64,000 nt of DNA from Dendrobium chrysotoxum (lineage: Eukaryota; Streptophyta; Magnoliopsida; Asparagales; Orchidaceae): the NCBI GenBank assembly GCA_019925795.1, contig CM034309.1, positions 23,430,729 through 23,494,728 on the forward strand. The letters run 5' to 3'. Positions 31,790-43,800 of this stretch are shown here, piece after piece. The position numbers and the translations under genes were made by a program. The notes beneath the pieces were generated by a model. That model saw nothing but the letters and a program-made list of their open reading frames with translations. It was not told the DNA's origin and ran no database searches. Within the stretch, counting starts at the first letter, position 1. The number at the start of each line of letters is the position of its first letter.

Positions 31790-34700
31790 CGAAGGTATAA
31801 GTTTCTAACTTAAACCCCGTTCTCGATGCTAGCGACGAGCCGGTAAATCCTCTACGCTCTCACGTAGCGTAGTAGGGAGAGAAACCGGTGTGATGCTTGC
31901 GATGAGGTGGTTAATCCCCGGAGCGCTTACGTAACGTGAGGGGACCAAAAAAATAAGTATTCATATGTGGGCAAATCACTGCTGTCTTTTTAACAGGTGC
32001 CCGAGACCCCTAAGTGCTCATGTAGCGTAGTGAGGATTGAAGAAAAATGTCGTCGCGGTGTCTACGGACATCTACCTAAAGCACTCATATGGCGTGGAGG
32101 GGAAGGCTGCCTCTTGGTTTTCCCCCTAAATAAGGGAGACATCCAGAGGGTGCTGAAATTCTGACTGAGGACACAATGGACTTGAACAAAAAGAAGACCT
32201 GCTTTGAACTTAAATGAATAAGTTGAGGACTAAAGGTTGAACTTAATATGACTACAAGAGATTTGGACTTGAACTGAACACTAAATGAATTGAACTTGAA
32301 TTAAAATTGAACTCAAATGACTTGAACAAAAAGAACAGTGGACTTGATTGACACTTTAGTGAGCAACAAGGGATTGGACATTCAATTGAACTTGAAATGG
32401 CTTGGACAACAGGGAATTCAAACTTGTTAATTGAACGATAGTGGACTTAAAGCTAAATGAATTTGAATGAAATAAATTTGAACCAAATACAAAATGATTT
32501 GAACTTGGACTTGATTTAGGTCAGGTACAAGGGACTCAAACTTGAGCTTGATTAAACACGATGGACTCAAGTGAATATGAACTGAATTTGAACTCGCAAA
32601 TGAACCACAGAAAGCTTGAATTTGAACGTAATGTAGTGGATGAAATTTATGAGCTGAGTTGCAGAAAACTGGACTAAATAATCAACAAAGAAATGCAAAC
32701 CATGAAATAATAAAATTGAAAATGCAAATGTATAAGCAAGAACTGGTAATGGACAAGTCTTCAACATAAACTTGCGGGTGGAAATTCTCTAGTAATGAAA
32801 ATTAAAAGGGGTATGCAACCTATTGCAAGTAAATATTAATGATGAAAATCCATCATGCTAGGCTACGATTTATTCCCAAGGAGGGTTAAAGACTTGTAAT
32901 GCTCACTATGGCCCATGCACAAGCAACATAAAGCTTTTGATGTTCATATTGGTTAATTTATAGACTTGTGGAGAGAGCTCGAAGGCACCAACGAAGAAGA
33001 ACCCCTCAAAGGGTATATTAATTCATTTAAAAGGGCTCTTAATGAAGGCAATAAGACTTCCCACAAGCTTATATGAAGAAGATCACAACGAGCACAATGG
33101 ATTCCTTACTAACATGAGTAGGGAATATACTACATCCTACCCTCGAGCTCCTACAAATCTTTGTAAGGATTTCTTCATGCATACAACAGCTGATCTATGA
33201 GCTAAATGGGTGATGATGGAAATATTGCATCGCCTACAATACTCTCATTTACAAATGACAATGAAAGAGCATACAAGCAAATACAATAACTTACTAATTA
33301 GCATGCATAAGGAGGTTAATGATGAATGCAACACATATACACAAAGAAGCATATCATGCCCTGCAGGTGGGGGAAATCAACGTACATGGGTATAGTAATT
33401 TGATTTATTTAGCAAAACATGACGAATATGCAACAATTTGCCAATCAGCGCAACAAAGCTCTTTGGAAAATACACACGGTGCAGCATACGATGAATATAA
33501 GTATCTGCTAGCAACGATGCAAGATATGCCGTATGCAAAATAACGTACCTACGAGTGGTAATCAACAACAAATAGTGAATACTACAACATTCCCGCAAGC
33601 AATTATAAGAAGCTCGTCATTATACAATAGGTAACTTACAAGATAAAGAGATGGTGGCAGAAATCATGTGATGCATACAGAGTTCCTGTATATCGACAAT
33701 GAGGGTTAAATCATCACAAATATGATAAGTCCCTTATGAATGTATATACACACAACACATCACCCAAGGATAAAGAAAACATGCCTACAGTATGTACAAG
33801 TACCTACAGGTTATGTGACAATAGGCAATGAGTGTTGCAACACCCTTGCAATCAACCATTATTCAAGTGTTAAGCAAATACGATAATCCTCTACGAACAA
33901 GAGCGATCGGTTTGTAACAAATACAAGCTCCTACGAGTTGTTGTAAGAGACCCGCCTTGTGCACAATATGCTACCTACGATGTAAATATAGAAGAGTTGT
34001 AGCCAATACAAACCTTCTATAAGTTAACACAGAAGCTTGCGACGAATGCAAGAATCTACAAATACAAAACAGGAGATTAGTTAGTGCACTACAATCTATT
34101 TGCATGAATCATGTAAGTGGTGCACGACAATCTACCTGTAGAAGGCAACGGACAACCCGTAGTACAGCGCCACCAGATCCGCAACATCCCTATAAGCGGA
34201 CAAAAGGCGTGTACGAATTTTCAAATAGAACGCTGCATTCAAACGAGAGTTTCCCATACAATTGAGCAGCGTCAAATATTCTTGAAAATCTCCTAGCACA
34301 TGCACCGTAATATGTATACACATATGTAAACTAAAGGGGCAAGTATGATCATGAAACCCGCATGGGCTCCGATGAGTGTGTTATGGATATACACGTGAGG
34401 TCTAGGGATGCTGTGCGTGTCAATAAATAAGCCCAGGTTCGAGACTGATCCTCCTGTGCGGGTAGATAGGAGTTGACAAGGCTCGAACCCTTAAATAGAT
34501 ATGCGATCGCGAGGTCAACTAGGATATTTATTTTAATACGTTCATATTAGACCTTCAAGGCCTTTAACAAAAAAAATTCATCAATAAAGGCATAAAGTAC
34601 ATAAAATCTGATCCTCTGTCGACAACTCGATAGAGTCGATAAGGTTTAATCCAACAAACAAAATGCAATTGACCTCATATACCTCGATGATGGCCGTGTT

Positions 34701-35743
34701 GAATGTTAATCTCAACCGGAGGGGTTCACAAACACTTTTAAATACCTCCCAAATTCCTAAATTTCTTACAAAATCTAAATTTTTGAAAAATCCCAAACTC
34801 CATATATTTAAAAATGAAATAATCAATCAAATCACTTAAGGTAAAATCCATCCACTCTAAGCAACAATTTGTCGAGGTGGACAAATTGAAATTTACTTCA
34901 GCTCACATGGAGCTAATTCCTAGTCGAAAATATCACTAGGATTTATTCTTAAACAGTCTCCTGCCAATAAGGATGTAGTACGTGTCCTCTAACCGACAGT
35001 TTCACTGCTAAATGACACTACAGAATAAACGGTTATGACCCGAGGCCCTTTGGTTTTGCCGCCAAATGGCACCACGATGTAACGGTTATGGCTAGAGCCA
35101 ACACGTTCCTTACTGGCATCAAATCCTTAAGATATGAATAAATAGGATATGATCGATATGGCACAAAGACCTTTATTAGCTAAGGTGAAATCAAATTTGT
35201 CCCCTTAGACAAACATCCCCTTAGGTCTACAAGGTACCCTTGGACGAAGCAACACATGGCTGCCGACAAGGATTCTTCTGTCAGGTTGGGTCGACTACCT
35301 CCTCTGACTAAGTAGGCCAAGGATCACGATATCCCGGGACGATGAAACTATGGGATCTTGATCGAGTCCATCATCCATTCCCCCACCACCCGCTTTAAGT
35401 GTAAGGTGGTTAAATTTCTATTTTAAATATCCACTTTTCCAATACCCAAACCCTTGCTGTTACTATATGTCAGATGCACGTATTTCTACGTATCTCATTG
35501 ACGACTAGCCTTAATCGAAAGTTCTCTCTCATGATCGGGAGGGGTAATTAACTATAGGTGCTTGCGCCTATAGGAAACCAGAACTCAGATCATAAAGTCC
35601 TCGCAAAATGAGGACGAAATCTCTGGGTAGTGTCTTATCTACAAACTCATATGCCTTCCAAAATTTACCCTGGAACTTAATCGGTTAAAACTCCCCCAAA
35701 AAGCAACGCAGGGGAGATCGGGGCCGAATTTTCGGAGCCCACA
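31790..35743 (+). mobile_element. Long non-coding LTR-type repeat, copy 2
   Basis: Collinear with copy 1 from GATGCTAGCGACGAGCCGG (31.83 kb; copy 1 at 16.1 kb) to the end. It includes GTAGCGTAG/CCGGTGTGATGC, the AACTTGAA-rich part, the ACGAGTTGTTGTAAGAGACC-type repeats, GATAGAGTCGA and GGATTCTTCTGTCAGGTTGGG. It continues past the point where copy 1 stops, to TTTTCGGAGCCCACA at 35743, the family 3' end shared with copy 3. The 5' part (pyrimidine-rich, tandem array) cannot be aligned with confidence upstream of 31790. No coding frame. Confidence 0.65.
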
Positions 35744-36591
35744 TTAGTCAAGCTTGAACTCGAGAATGGAGTGGCTTGAGCTCTACTAGACTTTTATATA
35801 TCTATAGCTTTAACAATCATTACATCATGAAATAATAATTGACTGTTAACTGTATATGAAAGGACAACCATAGTTGGTGGCCTGACCAAGCAAGAAAAAA
35901 AGAGTCCTATAGATCTAAGGCTTGTGGGTTGCAAAACAAGAAAAATGAAAATACATGGCTCATGAATTCAAGGGATACTTAGGAAATATATTTTTTTTAA
36001 TTGTAATCATTACTCTTTCTAAAGGTATATAGGTTCCTAATATGACCTAGGCAAAGCTTGTTTTTTTCTTCGTCCTTTATGTCTCAGAGTTACGACTTCT
36101 TTACAAGAAAGTCAACTACCATGAATAGAGATAAGCAAACTAATTCAATCAAAAGAAAACTCTAAGAGTTACAAATCTCATAATGTATGAATGGAATAAA
36201 TCATCTAAAGTGGTCTTAAATTAAGAAGACTTTGAAAGAAAAATGAGAACTTTATCATCTTGTTCATCGTCCAAATCTTGAGACCCAAAGTTTACACATT
36301 GGGATGAAGGAGACCCATGATCATGTCATATCTATGGAACTCCATGAAAATAAAAAATAGGGGATCCTACACATTCCTCAGAACTTCAAATGAAGTCTAG
36401 AAAGTCTTGAGATAAATATACTCAAAGGTTAAAGATGATGCCTTCATCTATGAGGTCGAGTTAAAACTCTCAACCACCAAATAAAGCTCTCAGCCACCAA
36501 ATCACTTGATTAACTGTATTGATATCTTCTAATCTACCAACCATATTATGGTAATAAAAAGGGATCAAATTAATTAATGGCATCTTAACCA

Positions 36592-36930
36592 TTGTTGCAA
36601 TTTGAGAGAATATTTTTATTTTCCCTTCATTTACCCATCATTAGCGTACTACATATCTCTAACCTTATTATAAACATTTTATATGCTCATTTGATTTTCT
36701 CATGTATATCTATGCCTAAAAAAGATAATATTTTGGATTATCATAATAGGTTAGGAAATTTGTCTTTTAAAATTCCAAAATATATTTTTCCTTCATTATT
36801 CAAAAATGTTAATATTAAAAATTTTCATTATAAAATTTTTTAGATTGTTAAACATCGAAAATGATCTTTTTCTTTGAGTGAATTATAATCACATGCTCCT
36901 TTCATATTAATTCACTTTGATATTTGAGAA
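36592..36930 (+). pseudogene. Copia-type integrase N-terminal (GAG-pre-integrase) relic
   Basis: The frame gives HNRLGNLSFKIPKYIFPSLF, the HxxLGH...L...FPSLF pattern of the copia pre-integrase zinc-binding region. After a stop it continues as IVKHRK, SFSLSE and HAPFILIHFDI, matching the KxKRSSFSLS...PFxLIHSDIWGP start of the integrase core. Flanks (35.8-37.2 kb) are probably the decayed rest of the same element. Confidence 0.7.
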
Positions 36931-37264
36931 CCCTTAAACAAGTATATATATATATATATATATAAAGAAAGAGAGAGAGAGCTAATGGATCTATAATATT
37001 TAGCAAAGATCGTACTTCAATGATATGGTATATATTATTAAATAAAAAATTGATGTATATATTACTAAATAAAAAATTGAGGTTAGTTGTTTTCTCACAA
37101 TTTTTTGTCAGTATGATAAAAAGTAATTTAGTGTCAACCTTAAGGAAATCAAAATAAATAATGTTAAAGATTATTTTAATAAATATTATCCTCTTTCGGT
37201 AGCAATGAAGGCATTATTCATTAATCATATTGTCCTGACTATTATGTGTGGAATCTGATTGTGT

Positions 37265-37845
37265 TGATCAATCAGATTGTTCTATTGTCTTGACCTCAAA
37301 GCTTGTCTTGTGCACTGGGGTGCAGGAGATTTACCCCTTGCTTGGGTTCGAGTGTTTTGAACATGAAATTTTTCTTCCCATATAACGCCTCAGTACTGTG
37401 TACGCGAGCGCCCCAGCACTTGAAGACAGAAATTATGCGTCGCAGCGTTGAGTGTTTGAGCGTTGTAGCATTGTCAAATAAAAACTGGGCACTGCAATGG
37501 CCCAAATTGGCGCCGTAATGCTGCGAGACTATATGAACATTTATTTTTCTCAAGGGTTGCATCCCTTGGGGGTTATAACTTACTTTCTCTTATATTTTCT
37601 GTGGATATAGACATTGAGAATGGTGCATGTGAAAAGAGAAGCAAGGAGAGGATGATAGAGAAGAGAGTTATGTACTTATTTCTCCCAATTTTTATAGTGA
37701 ATTTCTTAGTGTGATGTGGCTACATGATTTTTTTTCCGTATTTTAAATTTTTTCACGTTAAATCCTAATGTCCTTTACTTTTTCGTTGCTTTTACTTTCT
37801 TGCTTGTTTCATCATTGTGGTGTTTACTCCTCATCATCCCCAACA
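37265..37845 (+). repeat. LTR-like repeat (partner of 23275-23841)
   Basis: Starts TGATCAATCAGATTGT and ends CATCCCCAACA. It contains CCCTTGCTTGGGTTCG, a GCGTTG-rich middle and TTTTTCACGTTAAATCC, all shared with the inverted copy at 23.3-23.8 kb. The frames 37296-37562 and 37303-37518 lie in this repeat and are not genes. No flanking duplication was found. Confidence 0.55.
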
Positions 37846-38126
37846 CTAACATCCACAACAAATGTAATAATATAAATGGGAAATACAAATCTTCTTGAGG
37901 TTATTAGGATTCTTCTCTTATAAAATTAAGCTCCAAAGGATATTAGGAAGAATTTATTCTAAACTCAACATATTTGACTAATATAAACTTTTAGAGTAAT
38001 TGATTTCAAAGCCCTCAAAACTCCCATGCTAAATATTTTTCCTAAAATAATTTCTTCACAAAAACTTCTAGAATATTTTGATGTTTCATTTCTATTCATT
38101 CATAAATAATAATGAGGTCATAGAAT

Positions 38127-39702
38127 TAATATGTCATCAAAAATTTATCTTGATCGGGCATGACTCTCAAGAGAAAATTTTAGTTGGAAACCTCCAAAAT
38201 TAAATCTGGGATTATTCGAACTTCTATTCAGCAAATTTATAGTCGAATTGAAAGTCTCAAAAAGATGAACCCAACAACATTAAATTCAATTCAATCCAAG
38301 CCCAAATGGGTCCAAATTGAGTACCCAAAGCATATTTGAAAGGTTCAAATCACCAAATATGACATGCTTATAGTCGAATCGAGCGGTTCGACGAGACGAA
38401 ACCAACGAGCCCAAGATTGTCAAATTCTGACATTATTAAGACACTCAAATACTCGATAAATGGTCCATGATCAAGGGAGAACGTTGATATATGTCATCCA
38501 TTGGAAACACTCCCAACTTGCCCTTGATCTTCTCCCTATTTACTAGCCATGTCGTTCCCAAAAAACTATAAAGGCGGGGGGGGGGCTAAGGAGGAGAATG
38601 AAGAGAGGAAAGTAAGAGAAATCAAAGTTCTTTTGCCATCAGGCTCATCCTCGACTTTCACCGGATTTCTACCCGGTCATCAACTATCTCTGGACTTCCG
38701 CCCGACAAACAACTATCGTCGGACTTCCGCTCGGCTACCAATTGATGTCGGATCTACGCCCAGCCACCAACTGATGCCGGATTTATGCCCGACCACTGAT
38801 TGATGCCGGATTTATGCTCGACCACTGATTGACGCCGGACTTATGCCTGACCACTAGCTATCGTTGGACTCCACTCGACCGACTATTGCTGGACTTCCAC
38901 CAACTAATGTCGGATTTACGCCTGGCCACCAGTCGTCATCGAACTTCTGCAAGGCCACCAGTCGTCACCGGCCTTTTACGCGTCCACTAGCCGTCACCCG
39001 ACTACGATCTTTCTGACCTCCGTCGCCCGTCGACTACGATCCTTCCAATCACCATCACCCGACTACAGTCTTTCATACCTCCGTCGACCGTCGATTACAA
39101 TCTTTTCGACCTTCGTCTCCCGCCGACTCAGGTCTTTCCAACCTCCGTCACCCGACTGCGGTCCTTCCAACACCGCCAACCAACTACGGTCTTTCTGACC
39201 TCCACCACCCGCCGACTACGTTCTTTTCAATCTTCATCATCCGATTGCAGTCCTTCCAACCACTGTTACTCGACTATATTCTTTCAGACATCTGTCGCCC
39301 GACTACGATCCTTTCGACCACCGTTACTTGACTACAGTCCTTCCGACCTACATCGCTCGCCAACTATGGTCCTGCTGACCAAATGAACTTGTTAGTACTG
39401 ATTCTTACAACTCCCATCATGTAATACACTCTATATGATGTATATTTTCTACATCGAGCCAAAGCCTTCTCCCCAAGTAAGAGCCTCATTTGTAATCAAC
39501 TGCAAATACTAGTAGATTCATTTAAACTGGGCAAGGCCCCGTGATTTGTCCCCCCTTTTAAGATATTTCACGTAAAAACTCTAGCGTCTCTTATGAACGT
39601 TACATCCCTCTCTTTTATCTAATTGTGTGTTGAATCTTCGTATAAAGTTAGGATATTAAACTTTATATTTCTCTACCGCACTGAATGTTCCAATCCGCAA
39701 TA
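38127..39702 (+). mobile_element. Solo LTR of family 1, flanked by AGAAT
   Basis: A 1,576-bp relative of the LTRs at 967-7801 in the opposite orientation. The start (TAATATGTCATCAAAAA) corresponds to TGATACGTCATCGAAAA and the end (CCAATCCGCAATA) to GAGTCCGCAACA. The 5-bp direct repeat AGAAT flanks it exactly (38122-38126 and 39703-39707), so it is a full LTR left by recombination. The canonical TG and CA ends have become TA and TA. Its minisatellite (38.65-39.37 kb, CGGACTTCCGCCCGAC-like units) is longer than in the younger copies. Confidence 0.8.
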
Positions 39703-40894
39703 AGAATAATCCTCCACTTAAAATGAGTATAAATGCTAGCATCCTCCCACCAAAAATTTCAAATTTCAAAAGATATTTAATTTGATGAAAAATAATAATT
39801 CTTTAATCAAACTTATCTTTAGTGGGGAGAACAATCAAATGAAAGACTACTAAACTCGATTTTTTTTCAAAAGAAAAATTCTATAGCTCACAATAATTGT
39901 AAAAAATTTTACTATTCTCATATTTGTTCTATAGCCACTTTTCCAAACAGCTATAACCACCTCAAATGGACTCTAAGATTAACACTTTGTTTATTAAACT
40001 ACCCTAAGTTCATATAAGGATGAAGCTCATCCAAGCTCTCTTGCATGTTCAAGACCAAAGTTGTAAGATAAATTTCCAACCTCTTCTAGCAATGATCTTG
40101 ATCAATTGCAACACAAAAAGGTATTAAAAAATATACTAAACATCCCCTATAGCCCATAACTAAGTACTCATCCTTTGAGAACTTCTCTCATATACATAAA
40201 GCCTTCCTTACAGTAAACATCTTAATAGTAAAGCCCACAGCAACAAAACATAACCCATCCCTTCCAGCCATGGAGTCACACATACACACACGTTACTTTA
40301 TTTTGTTCTAAAAGACAATCAACTCATCAATACATTCAAAAACTTTGCCATCACAACTTCAAAAATATTCTGAAAAAACTAAACATAGCAGATCTCTACC
40401 ATAAGGGAGAGTGTTCAAGACTATAAAGAAGGTTTGACAGACTCATAATAGAAGGTGAACAACTGCAACAATGGCAGGTAGAGCCAAACAGGTGCAACAA
40501 TATTTGCAGGAAGAATTAGTCATTGAACGAATACTGTATGTGAAAGGACTGCTGCTGTAGCTAACGGAATGAACAAACAGAAATAAAGAGTCTCATGGAT
40601 TCAAGGCTAATGAGCGACAAAACCATAGCAAAGGAAATTGGTGGCACGAGAATCCAATGGATTGGTGAGCAGTAAAAATTAGTGGAAACATTTGACTTGA
40701 AAGGGCATGTTGAAGCTTGTAACCGACTTGACAGTTCACCCAACAGAAATCCAGACTTGTTTAATAACAAGCCACCAACAAAGTTATAGAAAATAACAAA
40801 TACATAGAACTTAACGGTTCACCCACTGAATTCCATACTTGGCTACATAAAAAGCCACCATACATGAATTTTTTAGTCGATTACCCTCCATATC
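39703..40894. other. Downstream flank of the ALDH gene
   Basis: AT-rich sequence after the ALDH stop (minus strand). It should include the ALDH 3' untranslated region. A MITE-end-like stretch (CAGCTATAACCACCTCAAATGGACTCT) occurs near 39950, quoted only in part. No gene recognised. Confidence 0.4.
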
Positions 40895-43800
40895 TCATCT
40901 CTTGAGTCCAAGTAATATTAGCAGCATCCCAATATAGTTAAACCTGTAAAAATACCTGATGAACTGGAGCTTCCACTCGTTCCAAGGAGGGTATCTAGCT
41001 GAGAGTTCTATGAGAAAGCTTCTTCTCAATATGGCTTTTCCATGGCTGAACTGGTCGAAGGAGAACTTGCCGTGGTACTTTCCGAAACCGCTTTCACCAG
41101 TTCCCCCGAATGGTAATGAATCTACTGCAAACTGTGCAACAAGTTTTTTCTCAAATGGTTAAGCATTTACTGCTCCTAAAATTGAGAAAGTTAGAGAAAG
41201 AAAAAAGAAGAAATGGATCAGTTGCAAAATTATTGGAAGGTTTAAAGTTGCTTGAATACTTGTAAGATTGCATCGTTAAAAGTTATGCTTCCTGATGAAG
41301 TTTCTTCGATGACTCTCCTCTTCAACTTCTCATCAACTGTGAAGGCGTAAATGATGAGAGGCTTCGGCCTTACCTTCAGAAACTCAATGCTATCTTCAAT
41401 CTTCTTTAGCTGTGAATGAGATGAGCAGCTTTGTGAAGCTTAAATGATTTTCAGTGGCTGTTTGGTTTTAATATTTCTGTATGTAATGCTGTGTTTTACT
41501 TTCTAAAAATGAAATGTGTTTAGTATGACATTATCTTCTGCATTGAAGTATGATTGTCAGAGTAATTTAGATAGAGATAACATTGGAAGCTACCAAATCT
41601 TGATAGCTAAAACGAGAAGAAAAAAGGCCATAATAACCATTAATCATTCTGAATAGGACTACTTTTTTAAAGATAGCACTCAGAGATTGTTTGGTTTAAT
41701 GTTATCTACTTAGCATTATTATTTAGATAACTTAAAAGCTGTCCCATTTAGTGCTGTCCTTCAAATTGTTGTAATGCAAATAACATAAGTAATCAAGATT
41801 GAGGCAATCTAGAATCAAGATAGTGACCAAATTGACTGTTGCTTCGATTACCAAAATTTTGATGGTTAATAGAAATGAAAAACATAGAAAATATTAAAAT
41901 CACTGTCGATTATTCCAAATATCACTACATTCTTTAAGCAATATAATATTGAACCAAACACTTAGCATTTCAAAAATAATACTATCATCCAAATAGCTCA
42001 AATATCTAGATAACGCTACTATTATTATGACATAACCCGTAAATCAAACACAGTACATTTGACCAACAAAACTACCATCCAAATAATGCTAATATCCACA
42101 AATAATGGCATTTAGACAACATAAATGATAGAAGATCTATATTTCCTCTCAAATAACAGTTAGCATAATATCTTACTGTGATTACAGGAAGCAAGGGTCC
42201 AAAAATCTCCTCTCTCATGATCTCAGAGTCTAAAGGAGGATTTAGAAGAATGGTGGGCTCGATTAACCTACAAGAATTGATGTGCAATTATTATTATCTT
42301 AAGCAAAAAATGTTGGTGGATGGGAAAGATAGATAAAAGGGAAAACTTCAGGCATTACAGGCTTTCAGCATTCAAGGAACCACCATACACAACAGAGGCA
42401 GCAACTGCCGAGTCGTTGAGAAAGTTGCTTAGTCTTTGAAACTGTTGCTTGTGAGCAATCCTTGCAGCGTTCTCAGGATCTTTGTACGATTGCTTAATCT
42501 TTGCCTTGAGTAAATCAACCTACAGGATGCAGCAATGAAAAAAAGAGATCATTGTATATGCATATAAAAAAAATCAATTTTAATTGAATACTTTATTCCA
42601 TCTTTTAGAATGGTTTCTAGTCATCGACTTGCAAAAGCTTTTAAGTCAAAGAAGCACAATGCTCTGCTGCACTCTTATCCTCGTCAACTTGGGTTGGTGT
42701 AAGCTTAAAGGATGGATTGCTTTGTTTCCTTTTTTGAACATACATCTGGAACTATTAAAGTATTTGGAAGTGCCGGGTTTAATCTCATATTAGATATATA
42801 AATATTTTAAAAAATATTGCAGTACAAATATCAAATGGTTGGCCTTTACCCCTGCACTTAAACTTTTGGGTCAAAAATGACTTTGATCATTGGTGTGTCA
42901 ATCCTAACTTATACCACACTATTTAACAAGTGATATCATATCCAATGATTTGACTAGAATTGAGAAGTTAATTGGATTTTTGGCTCTCATGGGTCTTTAG
43001 TATTTTCCATCATGTTGATCAAGATGGTGGTGAGACCTGCAATGCTTTATGGTGCCAAATGTTGGCCATTAAAAGAGAAGTATAATACTAAGTTAAGTAT
43101 TGCAGAGATGAGGATGCTCAGGTGGATGAGTGGCTTTACCCTTAGAGATAAGATACGAAATGAGCATATACATGAAAAGGTTGGAGTAGCTCCAGTGGAA
43201 GATAAGATTAGAGAGAGTCGCCTTAGATGATTTGGTCACATAAAACAGCGGCCTTCCGATGACCCGGTTAGGAAAGTAGAGGTATTAGATTTAACTTATA
43301 TTAAGAAAGATAGAGGTAGACCTAAAAAGACTTGGTTAGAAAATATTAGAAATGATCTTTCCTTATTAGATTTAATCGAGAATTTGACTTTTAACAAGAC
43401 ACAATGGAGAAAAACGATTCATGTAGCCGACCCCACGTAGTGGGACAAAGGCTTGTTGTTGTTGTTGTTGTTGTTGTTGACCAAGGTTTAAGAAAGAGAA
43501 ACACCCACAACAACTTCACATGATTGAATTGGCTCTTGGTGTATAATACTTAATGTTCTAAAAACCTTTCATTTGAGGGTGAGTGATGGCAAAAGTGAAG
43601 ATATCTGACATGATGAGAATTGTTAAGACATAAGAATATGATAGGATACACTTGAAGATTTCTAGTAAATCCTATCGATAAAGACAAAAACAGCAAAGTG
43701 CTCCACAAATCCAATGGAAAGAATAACAAAACAATGATTTTTATTGAATAAAATTAAACTAACGGAAGAAATAAAGCAAGATACAGTTGATCCTCTATTC

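Noticed and set aside
40861..40965. A last small ALDH intron (GTATTTTTACAG)
   Set aside because: Only 12 nt, too short to splice; reading straight through keeps the frame and matches the family C-terminus.
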